From: Gammaproteobacteria bacterium
GTDB taxonomy: Bacteria; Pseudomonadota; Gammaproteobacteria; Thiohalobacterales; Thiohalobacteraceae
Reading direction: 5' to 3'
NCBI GenBank assembly: GCA_016214925.1
Contig: JACRMO010000043.1
Span: 1 to 8,673, forward strand
Length of the DNA: 8,673 nt
Position numbers and translations under genes: made by a program. Positions 1 through 6,125 of this stretch are shown here, piece after piece (position 1 is the first letter of the stretch; every line of letters starts with the position of its first letter). The notes under the pieces are model-generated. The model was not told the origin of the DNA. It was given only the letters and a program-made list of their open reading frames with translations, and did not search any database.

Positions 1-428
1 GCGGCGGGTGTTCGGCGGGCAGGAGCGTGGCCTGGCGGGGAACGGATAGCGGTCTGGAAACGCGTCTGGAAGGTGTACTCATCGATCGCTTCACGCCCGA
101 GGAACACGCCGGCTATCCCACCTTGTGCAAAGGCCGTTTTAAAGTCGCCGGCCAAACCTATTACGCCATCGAGGAACCCACCAGCCTCAACACCCTGGAA
201 CTCCTGCCGCAGTTGTTCGCGGCCGGTGTCGCCGCCATTAAGATCGAAGGCCGACAACGCAGCCCGGCCTATGTCAGCCAAGTCACCCAAGTCTGGCGCG
301 CCGCCATCGATACCTGCCAGCGTAATCCCGCAGGCTACGCAGCGCGCGCGGAATGGTTGGCCGCATTGAGCAAAGTGTCCGAAGGCACGCAAACCACGCT
401 GGGAGCCCTGCACCGTCCATGGCAATGA
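1..428 (+). CDS. ubiU: UbiU, oxygen-independent ubiquinone hydroxylation protein (C-terminal part; peptidase U32 family)
   Basis: This is the 3' end of a gene that starts upstream of the window; the frame is open from base 3 and ends at TGA 426-428, giving about 141 residues of a family that is usually near 330. The text closely follows the C-terminus of E. coli UbiU (YhbU): GYPTLCKGR, EEPTSLNTLELLP, KIEGRQRSPAYVSQV and the final SEGTQTTLGA. Two cysteines, in GGCSAGR and PTLCKGR, are 39 residues apart, matching the last two of the four cysteines that hold the 4Fe-4S cluster in E. coli UbiU. From family knowledge, UbiU pairs with UbiV in a cytoplasmic complex that hydroxylates the ubiquinone ring without O2. 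The stop overlaps the ubiV start region, so the two are translated as a unit. The first two cluster cysteines lie outside the window. Confidence 0.93.
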   Translation, partial: GGCSAGRSVAWRGTDSGLETRLEGVLIDRFTPEEHAGYPTLCKGRFKVAGQTYYAIEEPTSLNTLELLPQLFAAGVAAIKIEGRQRSPAYVSQVTQVWRAAIDTCQRNPAGYAARAEWLAALSKVSEGTQTTLGALHRPWQ

Positions 429-1351
429 CACCCAACACGCAAAAGCCCCTGTCTCTGCAACTCGCCCTGGGACCCATTCCATACTTCTGGCCGGCCGCCC
501 AGGTGCTCGACTTCTATGCCGCCGTTGCCGCCAGTCCGATCGACATCGTCTATCTGGGCGAGACCGTCTGTTCCAAACGGCGGCAACTGCGGGAACAGGA
601 CTGGCTTACGCTGGCGAATACGCTGCGCGACGCAGGAAAAGAAGTGGTGTTCTCTACACTGAATCTGATCGAAGCGGATTCGGAACTGCAATACCTGGAA
701 CGCCTCTGCGCGCAGGACGATTTTCTGGTCGAAGCCAACGACATGGCCGCGGTTCAGGCGCGTGTCGGCCGGCCATTCGTTGGCGGAGCATCGCTCAATC
801 TTTACAATCAGCACAGCCTGCGACGCTTACACGCGCTCGGCATGCAACGTTGGGTATTGCCCGTCGAGTTATCAGGCGCGACGCTGGCCGAGTTGCAACA
901 ATCGCGACCGCCCGGATTACAGACGGAAGTGTTCGCCTATGGACGCCTACCGTTGGCCTATTCCGCGCGCTGTTTCACGGCACGCGCCTACAACCGCGCA
1001 AAGGATGATTGTCAGTTTGTCTGTCTGGATCACCCCGACGGGATGCTGCTCGCAACGCGTGAAGATCAAGAGTTTCTCTGCCTGAACGGCATCCAGACGC
1101 AATCCGCGCAAAGCTACAATCTACTTCCGCATCTGTCACAGCTCGCTGATATTGGCGTCGATGTCCTGCGCATCAGTCCACAGTCGCAGCACACGCTGGA
1201 GATCATCGATGTGTTTCAACAGTGCCGTCAGGGCACGCTGTCACTGGCGACGGGCAACACGCAGTTGCAGGCGTTTATGCCAACGGGGCCTTGCGATGGC
1301 TATTGGTCGGATCGCCCCGGGTTGGCGACGGCAACGGTTTGTCACCCGTGA
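419..1351 (+). CDS. ubiV: UbiV, oxygen-independent ubiquinone hydroxylation protein (peptidase U32 family)
   Basis: This complete gene of 310 residues (E. coli UbiV has 292) is the partner of UbiU in O2-independent ubiquinone synthesis. The four iron-sulfur cysteines are visible: one in ETVCSKRR (C51) and three in the block ARCFTARAYNRAKDDCQFVC, spaced 13 and 4 residues apart exactly as in E. coli UbiV. Other family text includes IVYLGE, LPLAYSARCF, LNGIQTQS and the C-terminal CDGYW. Two starts are possible: ATG 419 and ATG 425. The second forms an ATGA overlap with the ubiU stop; both imply translational coupling, and the choice changes only two residues. The last ~26 codons are read on the opposite strand as the end of ubiT, and the conserved GYW lies inside that overlap. 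The gene appears intact. Confidence 0.95.
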   Translation: MAMTPNTQKPLSLQLALGPIPYFWPAAQVLDFYAAVAASPIDIVYLGETVCSKRRQLREQDWLTLANTLRDAGKEVVFSTLNLIEADSELQYLERLCAQDDFLVEANDMAAVQARVGRPFVGGASLNLYNQHSLRRLHALGMQRWVLPVELSGATLAELQQSRPPGLQTEVFAYGRLPLAYSARCFTARAYNRAKDDCQFVCLDHPDGMLLATREDQEFLCLNGIQTQSAQSYNLLPHLSQLADIGVDVLRISPQSQHTLEIIDVFQQCRQGTLSLATGNTQLQAFMPTGPCDGYWSDRPGLATATVCHP

Positions 1352-1835
1352 AACGCTCCGCCCAGGACAAACCCGTCGCGGCCATCTGCTGAATGAGCCG
1401 CACGCTGGCCGGCGGCTCCCAGGCATCCAGAAAATTCTTCAAGTGCAGACCCAGTTCGGTCTCGCCTTCCAGGCGCAGGCGCCGTTGGAAAAATAACGTG
1501 TCGGCATCTTCCCGGCGACTCATCAGTAATAACAGATCGTAGGTCGTACCGCGGATAGTCACATCCACCGGCTGTCCTGCGGGAACCCCCTGCAACTGCA
1601 CGCCCTTGAGACTCAGCGCCAGCTCGATACCCGCATCCTCAACCGCGATACACAAGACACGCTGTTCGAGAAAGGCCAGTTCACCGGCGGCCAGGGCCTC
1701 GGCAAACAGCTGATTGCAACAGGTCACGAAACCCTGCCGGGTCAGCGGACCCGGAAGCAGTCCCAGCGGCCGTAGCATGTACCCTGGGAGTCCCTGCACC
1801 CATCGCTTGCGCCAGTCTTGCGGCCGCGCCGTCAT
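1275..1835 (-). CDS. ubiT: UbiT, SCP2-domain accessory factor of anaerobic ubiquinone synthesis
   Basis: The product is 186 residues, against 174 for E. coli UbiT (YhbT). It is a sterol-carrier-protein-2 (SCP2) domain protein thought to bind lipid ubiquinone intermediates for the UbiU-UbiV pathway. The diagnostic block is DADTLFFQRRLRLEGETELG followed by LHLKNFLD (residues ~110-140), nearly identical to E. coli; the N-terminal stretch resembles its LxPFAxxR region. The start at 1835 is chosen because its ATG overlaps the pdxT TGA (ATGA) and a GAGG lies 7 bases upstream; ATG 1841 would sit one base from that site. It is the last gene of the leftward pdxS-pdxT-ubiT unit and converges on ubiUV, unlike E. 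coli, where the ubiT (yhbT) and ubiU genes are divergent neighbours. The ~25-residue tail beyond the SCP2 core (ending RKAPLA) is encoded antisense to the end of ubiV. Confidence 0.93.
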   Translation of the reverse strand: MTARPQDWRKRWVQGLPGYMLRPLGLLPGPLTRQGFVTCCNQLFAEALAAGELAFLEQRVLCIAVEDAGIELALSLKGVQLQGVPAGQPVDVTIRGTTYDLLLLMSRREDADTLFFQRRLRLEGETELGLHLKNFLDAWEPPASVRLIQQMAATGLSWAERFTGDKPLPSPTRGDPTNSHRKAPLA

Positions 1836-2437
1836 GCGCATGCCTCGCGACTGAGCGTGTGCATCGCCCCAGCCGAAACACCTTCCAACCAACAGCGATG
1901 AATACGCGTATCGTCGGTCAATTCCGGATGGAAACTCATGCCGAGATGCCGACCTTGCGCGACCAGAACGGGATGGTCGTTGTGGCGGGCCAGCACCGTC
2001 GCGGCCGCACCGACCCGGATAATCCTGGGCGCACGAATAAATACCGCCGGGAAACGTTCCATGCCCTGCCCCAATTCCACATCGATGCCGCTCTGAAAAC
2101 TCTGCAGCTGCCGCCCGTACCCGTTGCGGGCGACCTGTATATCCAACACGTCGAGCGAATGCACGCGTGCATCGTCGGTGTGCCCCATCAGGATCAGCCC
2201 TGCGCAGCTGCCCATGATCGGGTGCGTCTGCGCGAAAGACCGTAGCGGTTCGAACAAGCCACGCGTGTGCAGCAAGTGAGTCATCGCGGTCGATTCGCCG
2301 CCGGGCAGGATGAGCGCCACGCACACCGCCAATTCCTGCGCACTGCGCACCCAGCACCATTCCACACCGAGCCGATCGAGCAAGTCGGCATGCTGCTGAT
2401 AAGCGCCTTGCAGGGCCAGGATACCGACCGGTCCCAT
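1832..2437 (-). CDS. pdxT: PdxT, glutaminase subunit of pyridoxal 5'-phosphate synthase
   Basis: This class I glutamine amidotransferase of the SNO/PdxT family (201 residues; B. subtilis PdxT has 196) hydrolyses glutamine and channels ammonia to PdxS for pyridoxal 5'-phosphate synthesis. Visible features are the N-terminal GILALQGA, the PGGEST oxyanion motif (~45-50), the nucleophile elbow GSCAGLI (Cys78; most relatives have GTCAGLI), the FIRAP strand (~133-137) and the catalytic pair in FHPEL (His170, Glu172). The triad is complete and the length normal. The start is taken as ATG 2437, which overlaps the pdxS stop as TGATG; TTG and GTG codons just upstream are less likely. It is followed by ubiT through an ATGA overlap. 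Its partner PdxS lacks part of its barrel, so whether PdxT still has a working partner is uncertain. Confidence 0.96.
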   Translation of the reverse strand: MGPVGILALQGAYQQHADLLDRLGVEWCWVRSAQELAVCVALILPGGESTAMTHLLHTRGLFEPLRSFAQTHPIMGSCAGLILMGHTDDARVHSLDVLDIQVARNGYGRQLQSFQSGIDVELGQGMERFPAVFIRAPRIIRVGAAATVLARHNDHPVLVAQGRHLGMSFHPELTDDTRIHRCWLEGVSAGAMHTLSREACA

Positions 2438-3210
2438 CACCAACCCCGGCCCGCCAGACGCCGTTCCGGCTCCAGGCTGCTTACATCGATGCCACGCATG
2501 GCCGACAGCAAGCCACTGCTGACCTGTAAGAGCACCTCGGGATCGTCGAAATACGTCGTCGCCGCGACAATCGCGGCAGCGCGCATTTCGGGATCCTCGG
2601 ATTTGAATATCCCAGACCCGACAAAGACGGCTTCGGCGCCCAGCTGTCGGACCAGGGCGGCATCCGCCGGCGTGGAAATGCCGCCGGCACAGAACATAGG
2701 CACGGGGAGTCGCCCCTGCTCCGCGACGATACGAATCAATTCATACGGCGCGCCCAATTCGCGGGCGATGGCCATCCATTCCGAACGATCCGCTTGGTAA
2801 ACCCGGGCGATCTCCCGTTTTAGCAGGCGTAGATGGCGCACCGCCTCGACGACATTGCCACTCCCGGCCTCGCCCTTGGTACGAATCATGGCCGCGCCCT
2901 CGCCGATGCGGCGCAACGCCTCGCCCAGACTGGACTTCGCCATCACCGGGATGCTGACGGCTGTCTGGATGGCCTGAATGAGAGAAGGATTGGACATGCG
3001 CGCGACACCGCCCTCGGCGCGGATATCCGCGGGAATCCGTTCCAGTGCCATCACCGCCGCCGCGCCCGCGCGTTCGGCCATCTGCGCCTGTTCGGCCGTG
3101 GTGACATCCATAATCACCCCACCTTTGAGCATCTCGGCCAAACCGACTTTCAACAGTCTGGCCTCATTCGCCCCCATAAGATCGTGCACACCTTGATTGT
3201 CCGACTGCAT
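2437..3210 (-). CDS. pdxS: PdxS, pyridoxal 5'-phosphate synthase subunit, with an internal 48-residue deletion
   Basis: PdxS makes pyridoxal 5'-phosphate from ribose 5-phosphate, glyceraldehyde 3-phosphate and PdxT-supplied ammonia, as a 12-mer of TIM barrels. The family text is clear: GGVIMDV (Asp35), ALERIPADIR, GGVARM, SIPVMAK (Lys92, the ribose-phosphate Schiff-base lysine), RTKGEAGSG (Lys112, the second catalytic lysine), GGISTPADAAL, FVGSGIFKS and the C-terminal RGW. In B. subtilis PdxS the two lysines are residues 81 and 149, 68 apart; here they are 20 apart. The block from RIGH through the DYIDESE strand to VPFVCG is missing, replaced by two serines (bases 2929-2934). The total of 257 residues fits a normal ~294 minus 48, with a slightly longer N-terminus. 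The loss is in frame, so a protein is made, but two strand-helix units are gone and activity is doubtful. The start at ATG 3210 has only a weak upstream GAACGAGA; ATG 3177 is an alternative. Confidence 0.93.
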   Translation of the reverse strand: MQSDNQGVHDLMGANEARLLKVGLAEMLKGGVIMDVTTAEQAQMAERAGAAAVMALERIPADIRAEGGVARMSNPSLIQAIQTAVSIPVMAKSSLGEALRRIGEGAAMIRTKGEAGSGNVVEAVRHLRLLKREIARVYQADRSEWMAIARELGAPYELIRIVAEQGRLPVPMFCAGGISTPADAALVRQLGAEAVFVGSGIFKSEDPEMRAAAIVAATTYFDDPEVLLQVSSGLLSAMRGIDVSSLEPERRLAGRGW

Positions 3211-3223
3211 TCTCGTTCACCCC

Positions 3224-3278
3224 ATGCATGGCCTGCGTCGACGGCACACTCGGAATCGGGTGCCGCAGGCTGATGCAT
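3224..3278 (-). promoter_or_regulatory. Stem-loop in the leader of pdxS
   Basis: Paired blocks nest around a 12-base loop: ATGCAT (3224-3229) with ATGCAT (3273-3278), GCCTGC (3231-3236) with GCAGGC (3265-3270), and GGCAC (3243-3247) with GTGCC (3260-3264). A GTCGAC palindrome forms a one-sided bulge. On the leftward strand the structure ends 14 bases before the pdxS ATG, next to its weak ribosome binding site, and no U-run follows, so it is not a terminator. No convincing sigma-70 pair was found in the rest of the 264-bp gap (an AT-rich patch with TATAAA on the leftward strand lies near 3335-3360). The pairing is seen; a regulatory role is inference. Confidence 0.4.
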
Positions 3279-3417
3279 TGTCGGAGGGAGTTCCGGACCC
3301 GGCAATGTGCCGCTTCGGAAATGAGGGGAAATCGGTTTATAGACTGACTTTCGTCAAATTATCCCAAGGGCTGCTTGGATAGAGACCGGCTTTTCGGAAA
3401 CGGCTAACGCATTGCAT

Positions 3418-3445
3418 AAAAAAGACCCGGGTTCGCACCCGGGCC
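3418..3445 (-). terminator. Rho-independent terminator of the lipoprotein gene
   Basis: A perfect 7-bp stem, CCCGGGT (3426-3432) with ACCCGGG (3437-3443), closes a four-base loop. On the leftward strand it is followed, after TC, by a run of six T (complement of A 3418-3423). It lies about 30 bases past the stop of the lipoprotein gene at 3475 and should isolate it from pdxS downstream. There is no T-run on the other strand, so it acts in one direction. Confidence 0.88.
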
Positions 3446-3474
3446 TGAGTTATCGGCAAACGCTTCTCGGCAGG

Positions 3475-3933
3475 TCAGTGCGAAACGCGTGTCACCCCGT
3501 CATCGCCGGTCAGAATACGGACGCGTTCACCCACCGCGAAGGCCTCGTCGGCCTCTTGGGTCACGGCAATCGTGCGTCCGGCATCCAGTCGCACGGTGAT
3601 TTCCAGGCCCGGCTTCCGCGTCACGCCCTCTTCGACCGCCGCACCGGCCAGACCACCGCCGACCGCGCCAAGAATCGCGCCGACCGCCTGCCCCTTGCCA
3701 CCGCCGATATTGCTACCGGCAATGCCACCCACGGCTGCACCGGCCACCGCACCGATCGGTGTCTTGGTGCCCTCGATCTGAACCTGTCGGACGCTCTCGA
3801 CGGTTCCCATTTGCACTTCCTGCACTTGGCGTGTCTGAGTCCGCGAATAGGCACTCCCCGACTGACTCGCGGCACAACCGGCCAACACGGCCGCGCAGGC
3901 GGCGGCAAGTACTACCTGTCTCAGCATGTTCAC
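3475..3933 (-). CDS. Glycine-zipper outer-membrane lipoprotein (SlyB / 17-kDa surface antigen-like)
   Basis: The product is a predicted 152-residue lipoprotein. It has a type II signal peptide: MNMLRQ, a hydrophobic run, then the lipobox LAGC with lipidated Cys20. Alanine, not aspartate, follows the cysteine, which suggests sorting to the outer membrane. Residues ~57-95 form a glycine-zipper double-hairpin typical of the SlyB/Rickettsia 17-kDa antigen family (GAVAGAAVGGIAGSNIGGG, then GAILGAVGGGLAGA). The C-terminal half (EITVRLDAGRTIAV, GERVRIL) resembles the small beta domain of SlyB. The start is taken at GTG 3933 because AGGAG lies 7 bases upstream; ATG 3927 would be 13 bases away and differs by two residues. 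SlyB-like proteins are tied to envelope stability, but a specific role cannot be read here. The gene is monocistronic: a terminator follows and a tRNA gene lies ~180 bp upstream. Confidence 0.85.
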   Translation of the reverse strand: MNMLRQVVLAAACAAVLAGCAASQSGSAYSRTQTRQVQEVQMGTVESVRQVQIEGTKTPIGAVAGAAVGGIAGSNIGGGKGQAVGAILGAVGGGLAGAAVEEGVTRKPGLEITVRLDAGRTIAVTQEADEAFAVGERVRILTGDDGVTRVSH

Positions 3934-4111
3934 GTTAACTCTCCTGGATGTCCCGCAAGAATGGAATTTTCGTTGCTCGCCACTCGGTACCAAAATCGTG
4001 CGAGCATGGCAATTTTAAGACTTCCATCGTGCGTCCAGCAACCGCCGATGGCAATGTCGAAACCGCCACTCACCTGAGACAACGCCGTTTATAGCCGTAT
4101 GCCAGAAGTGA

Positions 4112-4198
4112 TGGTGCCCGGGGCCGGGGTCGAACCGGCACGGTGTTGCCACCGAGGGATTTTAAGTCCCTTGCGTCTACCAATTTCGCCACCCGGGC
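4112..4198 (-). tRNA. leuZ: tRNA-Leu (anticodon UAA)
   Basis: The 87-base gene includes an encoded CCA. The acceptor arms GCCCGGG and CCCGGGC pair perfectly, the anticodon loop reads CTTAAAA with anticodon UAA (bases 4162-4164), a long variable arm typical of class II tRNAs is present, and the T-arm carries GGTTCGACCCC. It decodes UUA, and UUG by wobble. It is the last of the Gly-Cys-Leu trio and corresponds to leuZ in the E. coli glyW-cysT-leuZ order. No clear terminator is seen beyond it. Confidence 0.97.
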
Positions 4199-4280
4199 CT
4201 GGAATGGAATGGTTGTTGCGCCGGCATTGTAGTCGCTGACGCGAACGGGACAAACGGGAAATTTCGACTTACTGAAGAAA

Positions 4281-4354
4281 TGGAGGCTAGGCCCGGAATC
4301 GAACCGAGGTACACGGCTTTGCAGGCCGCTGCATAACCACTCTGCCACCCAGCC
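4281..4354 (-). tRNA. cysT: tRNA-Cys (anticodon GCA)
   Basis: The 74-base gene includes an encoded CCA. The acceptor arms GGCTGGG and CCTAGCC pair with one G-U, the anticodon loop reads CTGCAAA (GCA), and the T-loop is GGTTCGATTCC. It is the middle member of the trio, as in E. coli. It is preceded on its strand by a terminator-like hairpin, so its expression may depend on read-through from the tRNA-Gly promoter. Confidence 0.97.
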
Positions 4355-4385
4355 AAAGACGATAGGGCTTCGCACACGCCGTGAC

Positions 4386-4425
4386 AAAAAAACCTCGGCT
4401 GGTGCGGTGACCACGACCGAGGTTT
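4386..4425 (-). terminator. Terminator-like hairpin between tRNA-Gly and tRNA-Cys
   Basis: On the leftward strand AAACCTCGG (4417-4425) pairs perfectly with CCGAGGTTT (4390-4398). A further TGGT/ACCA stem lies inside, and the hairpin runs straight into a seven-T tract (4386-4392). This has the form of a Rho-independent terminator, about 20 bases past the 3' end of tRNA-Gly. It is enclosed by a second perfect 9-bp inverted repeat, GGCTTCGCA (4366-4374) and TGCGAAGCC (4429-4437). Whether it fully ends transcription or attenuates the downstream Cys and Leu genes cannot be told from sequence. Confidence 0.72.
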
Positions 4426-4445
4426 CCTTGCGAAGCCTCAAAATT

Positions 4446-4521
<76 letters not shown>

Positions 4522-4536
4522 TTCGAAGAGCCCCGT

Positions 4537-4564
4537 ATTCTAACGGCCGGCCTTGGCCTGTCAA
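4537..4564 (-). promoter_or_regulatory. Near-consensus sigma-70 promoter of the tRNA-Gly operon
   Basis: On the leftward strand a perfect -35 TTGACA (4559-4564) is followed by a 16-base spacer and -10 TAGAAT (4537-4542; five of six matches). A GC-rich discriminator (ACGGGGC) then leads to tRNA-Gly about 15 bases beyond the -10. GC-rich discriminators are typical of stable-RNA promoters under stringent control; that regulation is inferred. Confidence 0.8.
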
Positions 4565-4592
4565 GCTGAGAATGGTCGGTTTGGCGGGAAAA

Positions 4593-5162
4593 TTATGCCC
4601 GCGTCAGGATCGGCCAAGCCGCGCGCAGGTAGATAATCATCGACCATAAGGTCAGCACGGCCGCCACATACAGCGCCACCAGGCCTAAAATCACGGTGTC
4701 CAGTTCCCCGATCGGGTGCTGGTAAAGCAACAACAGCAACGCAAGCATTTGCGCCGTGGTCTTGATCTTGCCAATCACCGAGACCGCCACCTGGGCGCGT
4801 TCGCCGATCTCGGCCATCCACTCACGTAAGGCCGAAATGGCGATCTCGCGGCCGATGATGACCGCCGCCGGCATTGCCAGCACCGCACCATGCAGATCGG
4901 TCGGATTGGCATCGATCAACACAACCAATGCCACCGCGACCATGAGCTTGTCCGCCACCGGGTCGAGGAAAGCGCCGAATGCCGACATCTGCCCCAGACG
5001 TCGCGCCAGATAACCATCCAGCCAGTCGGTCACCGCCGCCAGACCAAAGATCGCCGCAGTCACGGCATGCACCCATGTGTACGGCAGATAGAACACCAGG
5101 ACGAACACCGGGATCAACCCGATACGCAACAAGGTCAGCAGATTGGGAATATTGTATTTCAT
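4593..5162 (-). CDS. pgsA: PgsA, CDP-diacylglycerol-glycerol-3-phosphate 3-phosphatidyltransferase
   Basis: PgsA makes phosphatidylglycerol phosphate from CDP-diacylglycerol and glycerol 3-phosphate in the inner membrane, the committed step to phosphatidylglycerol and cardiolipin. The product has 189 residues (E. coli 182). The CDP-alcohol phosphotransferase motif is complete: Asp46, Asp49-Gly50, Ala53-Arg54, Gly63, Asp67 and Asp71, read from DWLDGYLARR and FGAFLDPVADK. Hydrophobic segments near residues 15-45, 75-110 and 145-180 fit its membrane helices, and IPNLLTLLR at the N-terminus and ISALREWMAE near the middle are also family text. The start follows a weak GGAATGAG. It lies 30 bp after uvrC and directly before the tRNA cluster, a uvrC-pgsA-glyW order shared with E. 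coli. Confidence 0.97.
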   Translation of the reverse strand: MKYNIPNLLTLLRIGLIPVFVLVFYLPYTWVHAVTAAIFGLAAVTDWLDGYLARRLGQMSAFGAFLDPVADKLMVAVALVVLIDANPTDLHGAVLAMPAAVIIGREIAISALREWMAEIGERAQVAVSVIGKIKTTAQMLALLLLLYQHPIGELDTVILGLVALYVAAVLTLWSMIIYLRAAWPILTRA

Positions 5163-5192
5163 GGTCTCATTCCATGTTGTTCTGGGTTGCCA

Positions 5193-6125
5193 TCACAGCC
5201 CTTCACCGTGAAAGGCATTGTATATCTCTTGGGCCAGTTCGCGACTGATGCCCTTCACCTTGAGCAGGTCCTCGATGCCGGCTCGCGCGACTTCCCGCAG
5301 ACCGCCAAACTGCCGCAGTAATTGTTGTCGACGTTTGGGGCCGATACCCGGGATCGCTTCCAGCGGCGACTCGGTGCGACTGCGCCCGCGCCGCTGCCGG
5401 TGACCGGTGATGGCGAAACGGTGCGCCTCGTCGCGGATTTGTTGGATCAGATGCAGGCCCGGGTTATCGGCCGCCAGCCGCAACTCGCTGCCATCGCGCC
5501 GGTGCAGTATTTCCCAGCCGGCTTTACGCTCCGGCCCCTTCGCCACGCCCACCATCGGCACGCCGCTCAACTGCAATTCATCCAGCACACGCCCGGCGGC
5601 GGCGAGTTGGCCCTTGCCGCCATCGATCAAGATCAGATCCGGCATCACGCCTTCGCCCGCGCCCTTACCTATCACCCGCGTGTAACGCCGCATCAGGGCC
5701 TGCGCCATCGCGGCATAATCGTCGCCGGGCTCGATACCTTCGATATTGAAGCGCCGGTAATCGGATTTTACGGCGCCTTCGAGCCCGAATACCACACACG
5801 ACGCCACGGTCGCCTCGCCCTGTGTATGGCTGATATCGAAACATTCCACGCGAGTGATCGGCTCGTCGAGCGCCAGCGCCTGTTGCAAGGCCTCGTAGCA
5901 CTGATACATACCGGCCCGACTCGACACGCGTATCTGCACGGCGTTCTGGGCATTGCGCTCGGCCATCTCCAGCCAACGCGCGCGTTCACCGCGCACCCGA
6001 CTGCGCACGGCAACCGTATGCCCCGCTTGCTCGCCCAACACCTGGGTCAGCCATTCGGCATCCGGCAGATCGACATTCACCAGCAATTCGTTCGGCACCT
6101 CACGGCCCAGATAATACTGCGTCAC
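5193..6125 (-). CDS. uvrC: UvrC C-terminal fragment (RNase H-like nuclease and HhH domain)
   Basis: This 310-residue frame begins at a GTG (6125) overlapping the TGA of the N-terminal fragment as GTGA, but no good ribosome binding site precedes it, and upstream in the same frame the text is still UvrC (EILSAF). It holds the RNase H-fold nuclease that makes the 5' incision: Asp97 in ECFDISH, Asp168 in LILIDGGKGQ and the histidine of RDEAH (His235). Tandem helix-hairpin-helix motifs follow at ~253-305 (IPGIGPKRRQQLL, VKGISRELAQEI). The sequence shows no further damage. It could be made by translational reinitiation or not at all; the 30-bp gap to pgsA suggests co-transcription. Confidence 0.85.
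   Translation of the reverse strand: MTQYYLGREVPNELLVNVDLPDAEWLTQVLGEQAGHTVAVRSRVRGERARWLEMAERNAQNAVQIRVSSRAGMYQCYEALQQALALDEPITRVECFDISHTQGEATVASCVVFGLEGAVKSDYRRFNIEGIEPGDDYAAMAQALMRRYTRVIGKGAGEGVMPDLILIDGGKGQLAAAGRVLDELQLSGVPMVGVAKGPERKAGWEILHRRDGSELRLAADNPGLHLIQQIRDEAHRFAITGHRQRRGRSRTESPLEAIPGIGPKRRQQLLRQFGGLREVARAGIEDLLKVKGISRELAQEIYNAFHGEGL

Noticed and set aside
1836..2360. Upstream extension of the ubiT frame to 361 residues
   Set aside because: The extra N-terminus lies wholly within pdxT in another frame; the coupled ATG at 1835 with GAGG upstream is the credible start.
3329..3365. Possible pdxS promoter (TTGACG and TATAAA on the leftward strand)
   Set aside because: The two hexamers are only about 10 bases apart, and neither has a matching partner at 16-18 bases.
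3997..4048. Possible promoter of the lipoprotein gene (TTGCTG, 17 bases, TTAAAA)
   Set aside because: Spacing is right but each hexamer matches consensus at only three positions, too weak to list.
4360..4382. A possible separate leftward promoter for tRNA-Cys (TTGTCA, 17 bases, TATCGT)
   Set aside because: The hexamers look fair, but the -10 ends only four bases before the tRNA 5' end, so transcription would begin inside the tRNA.
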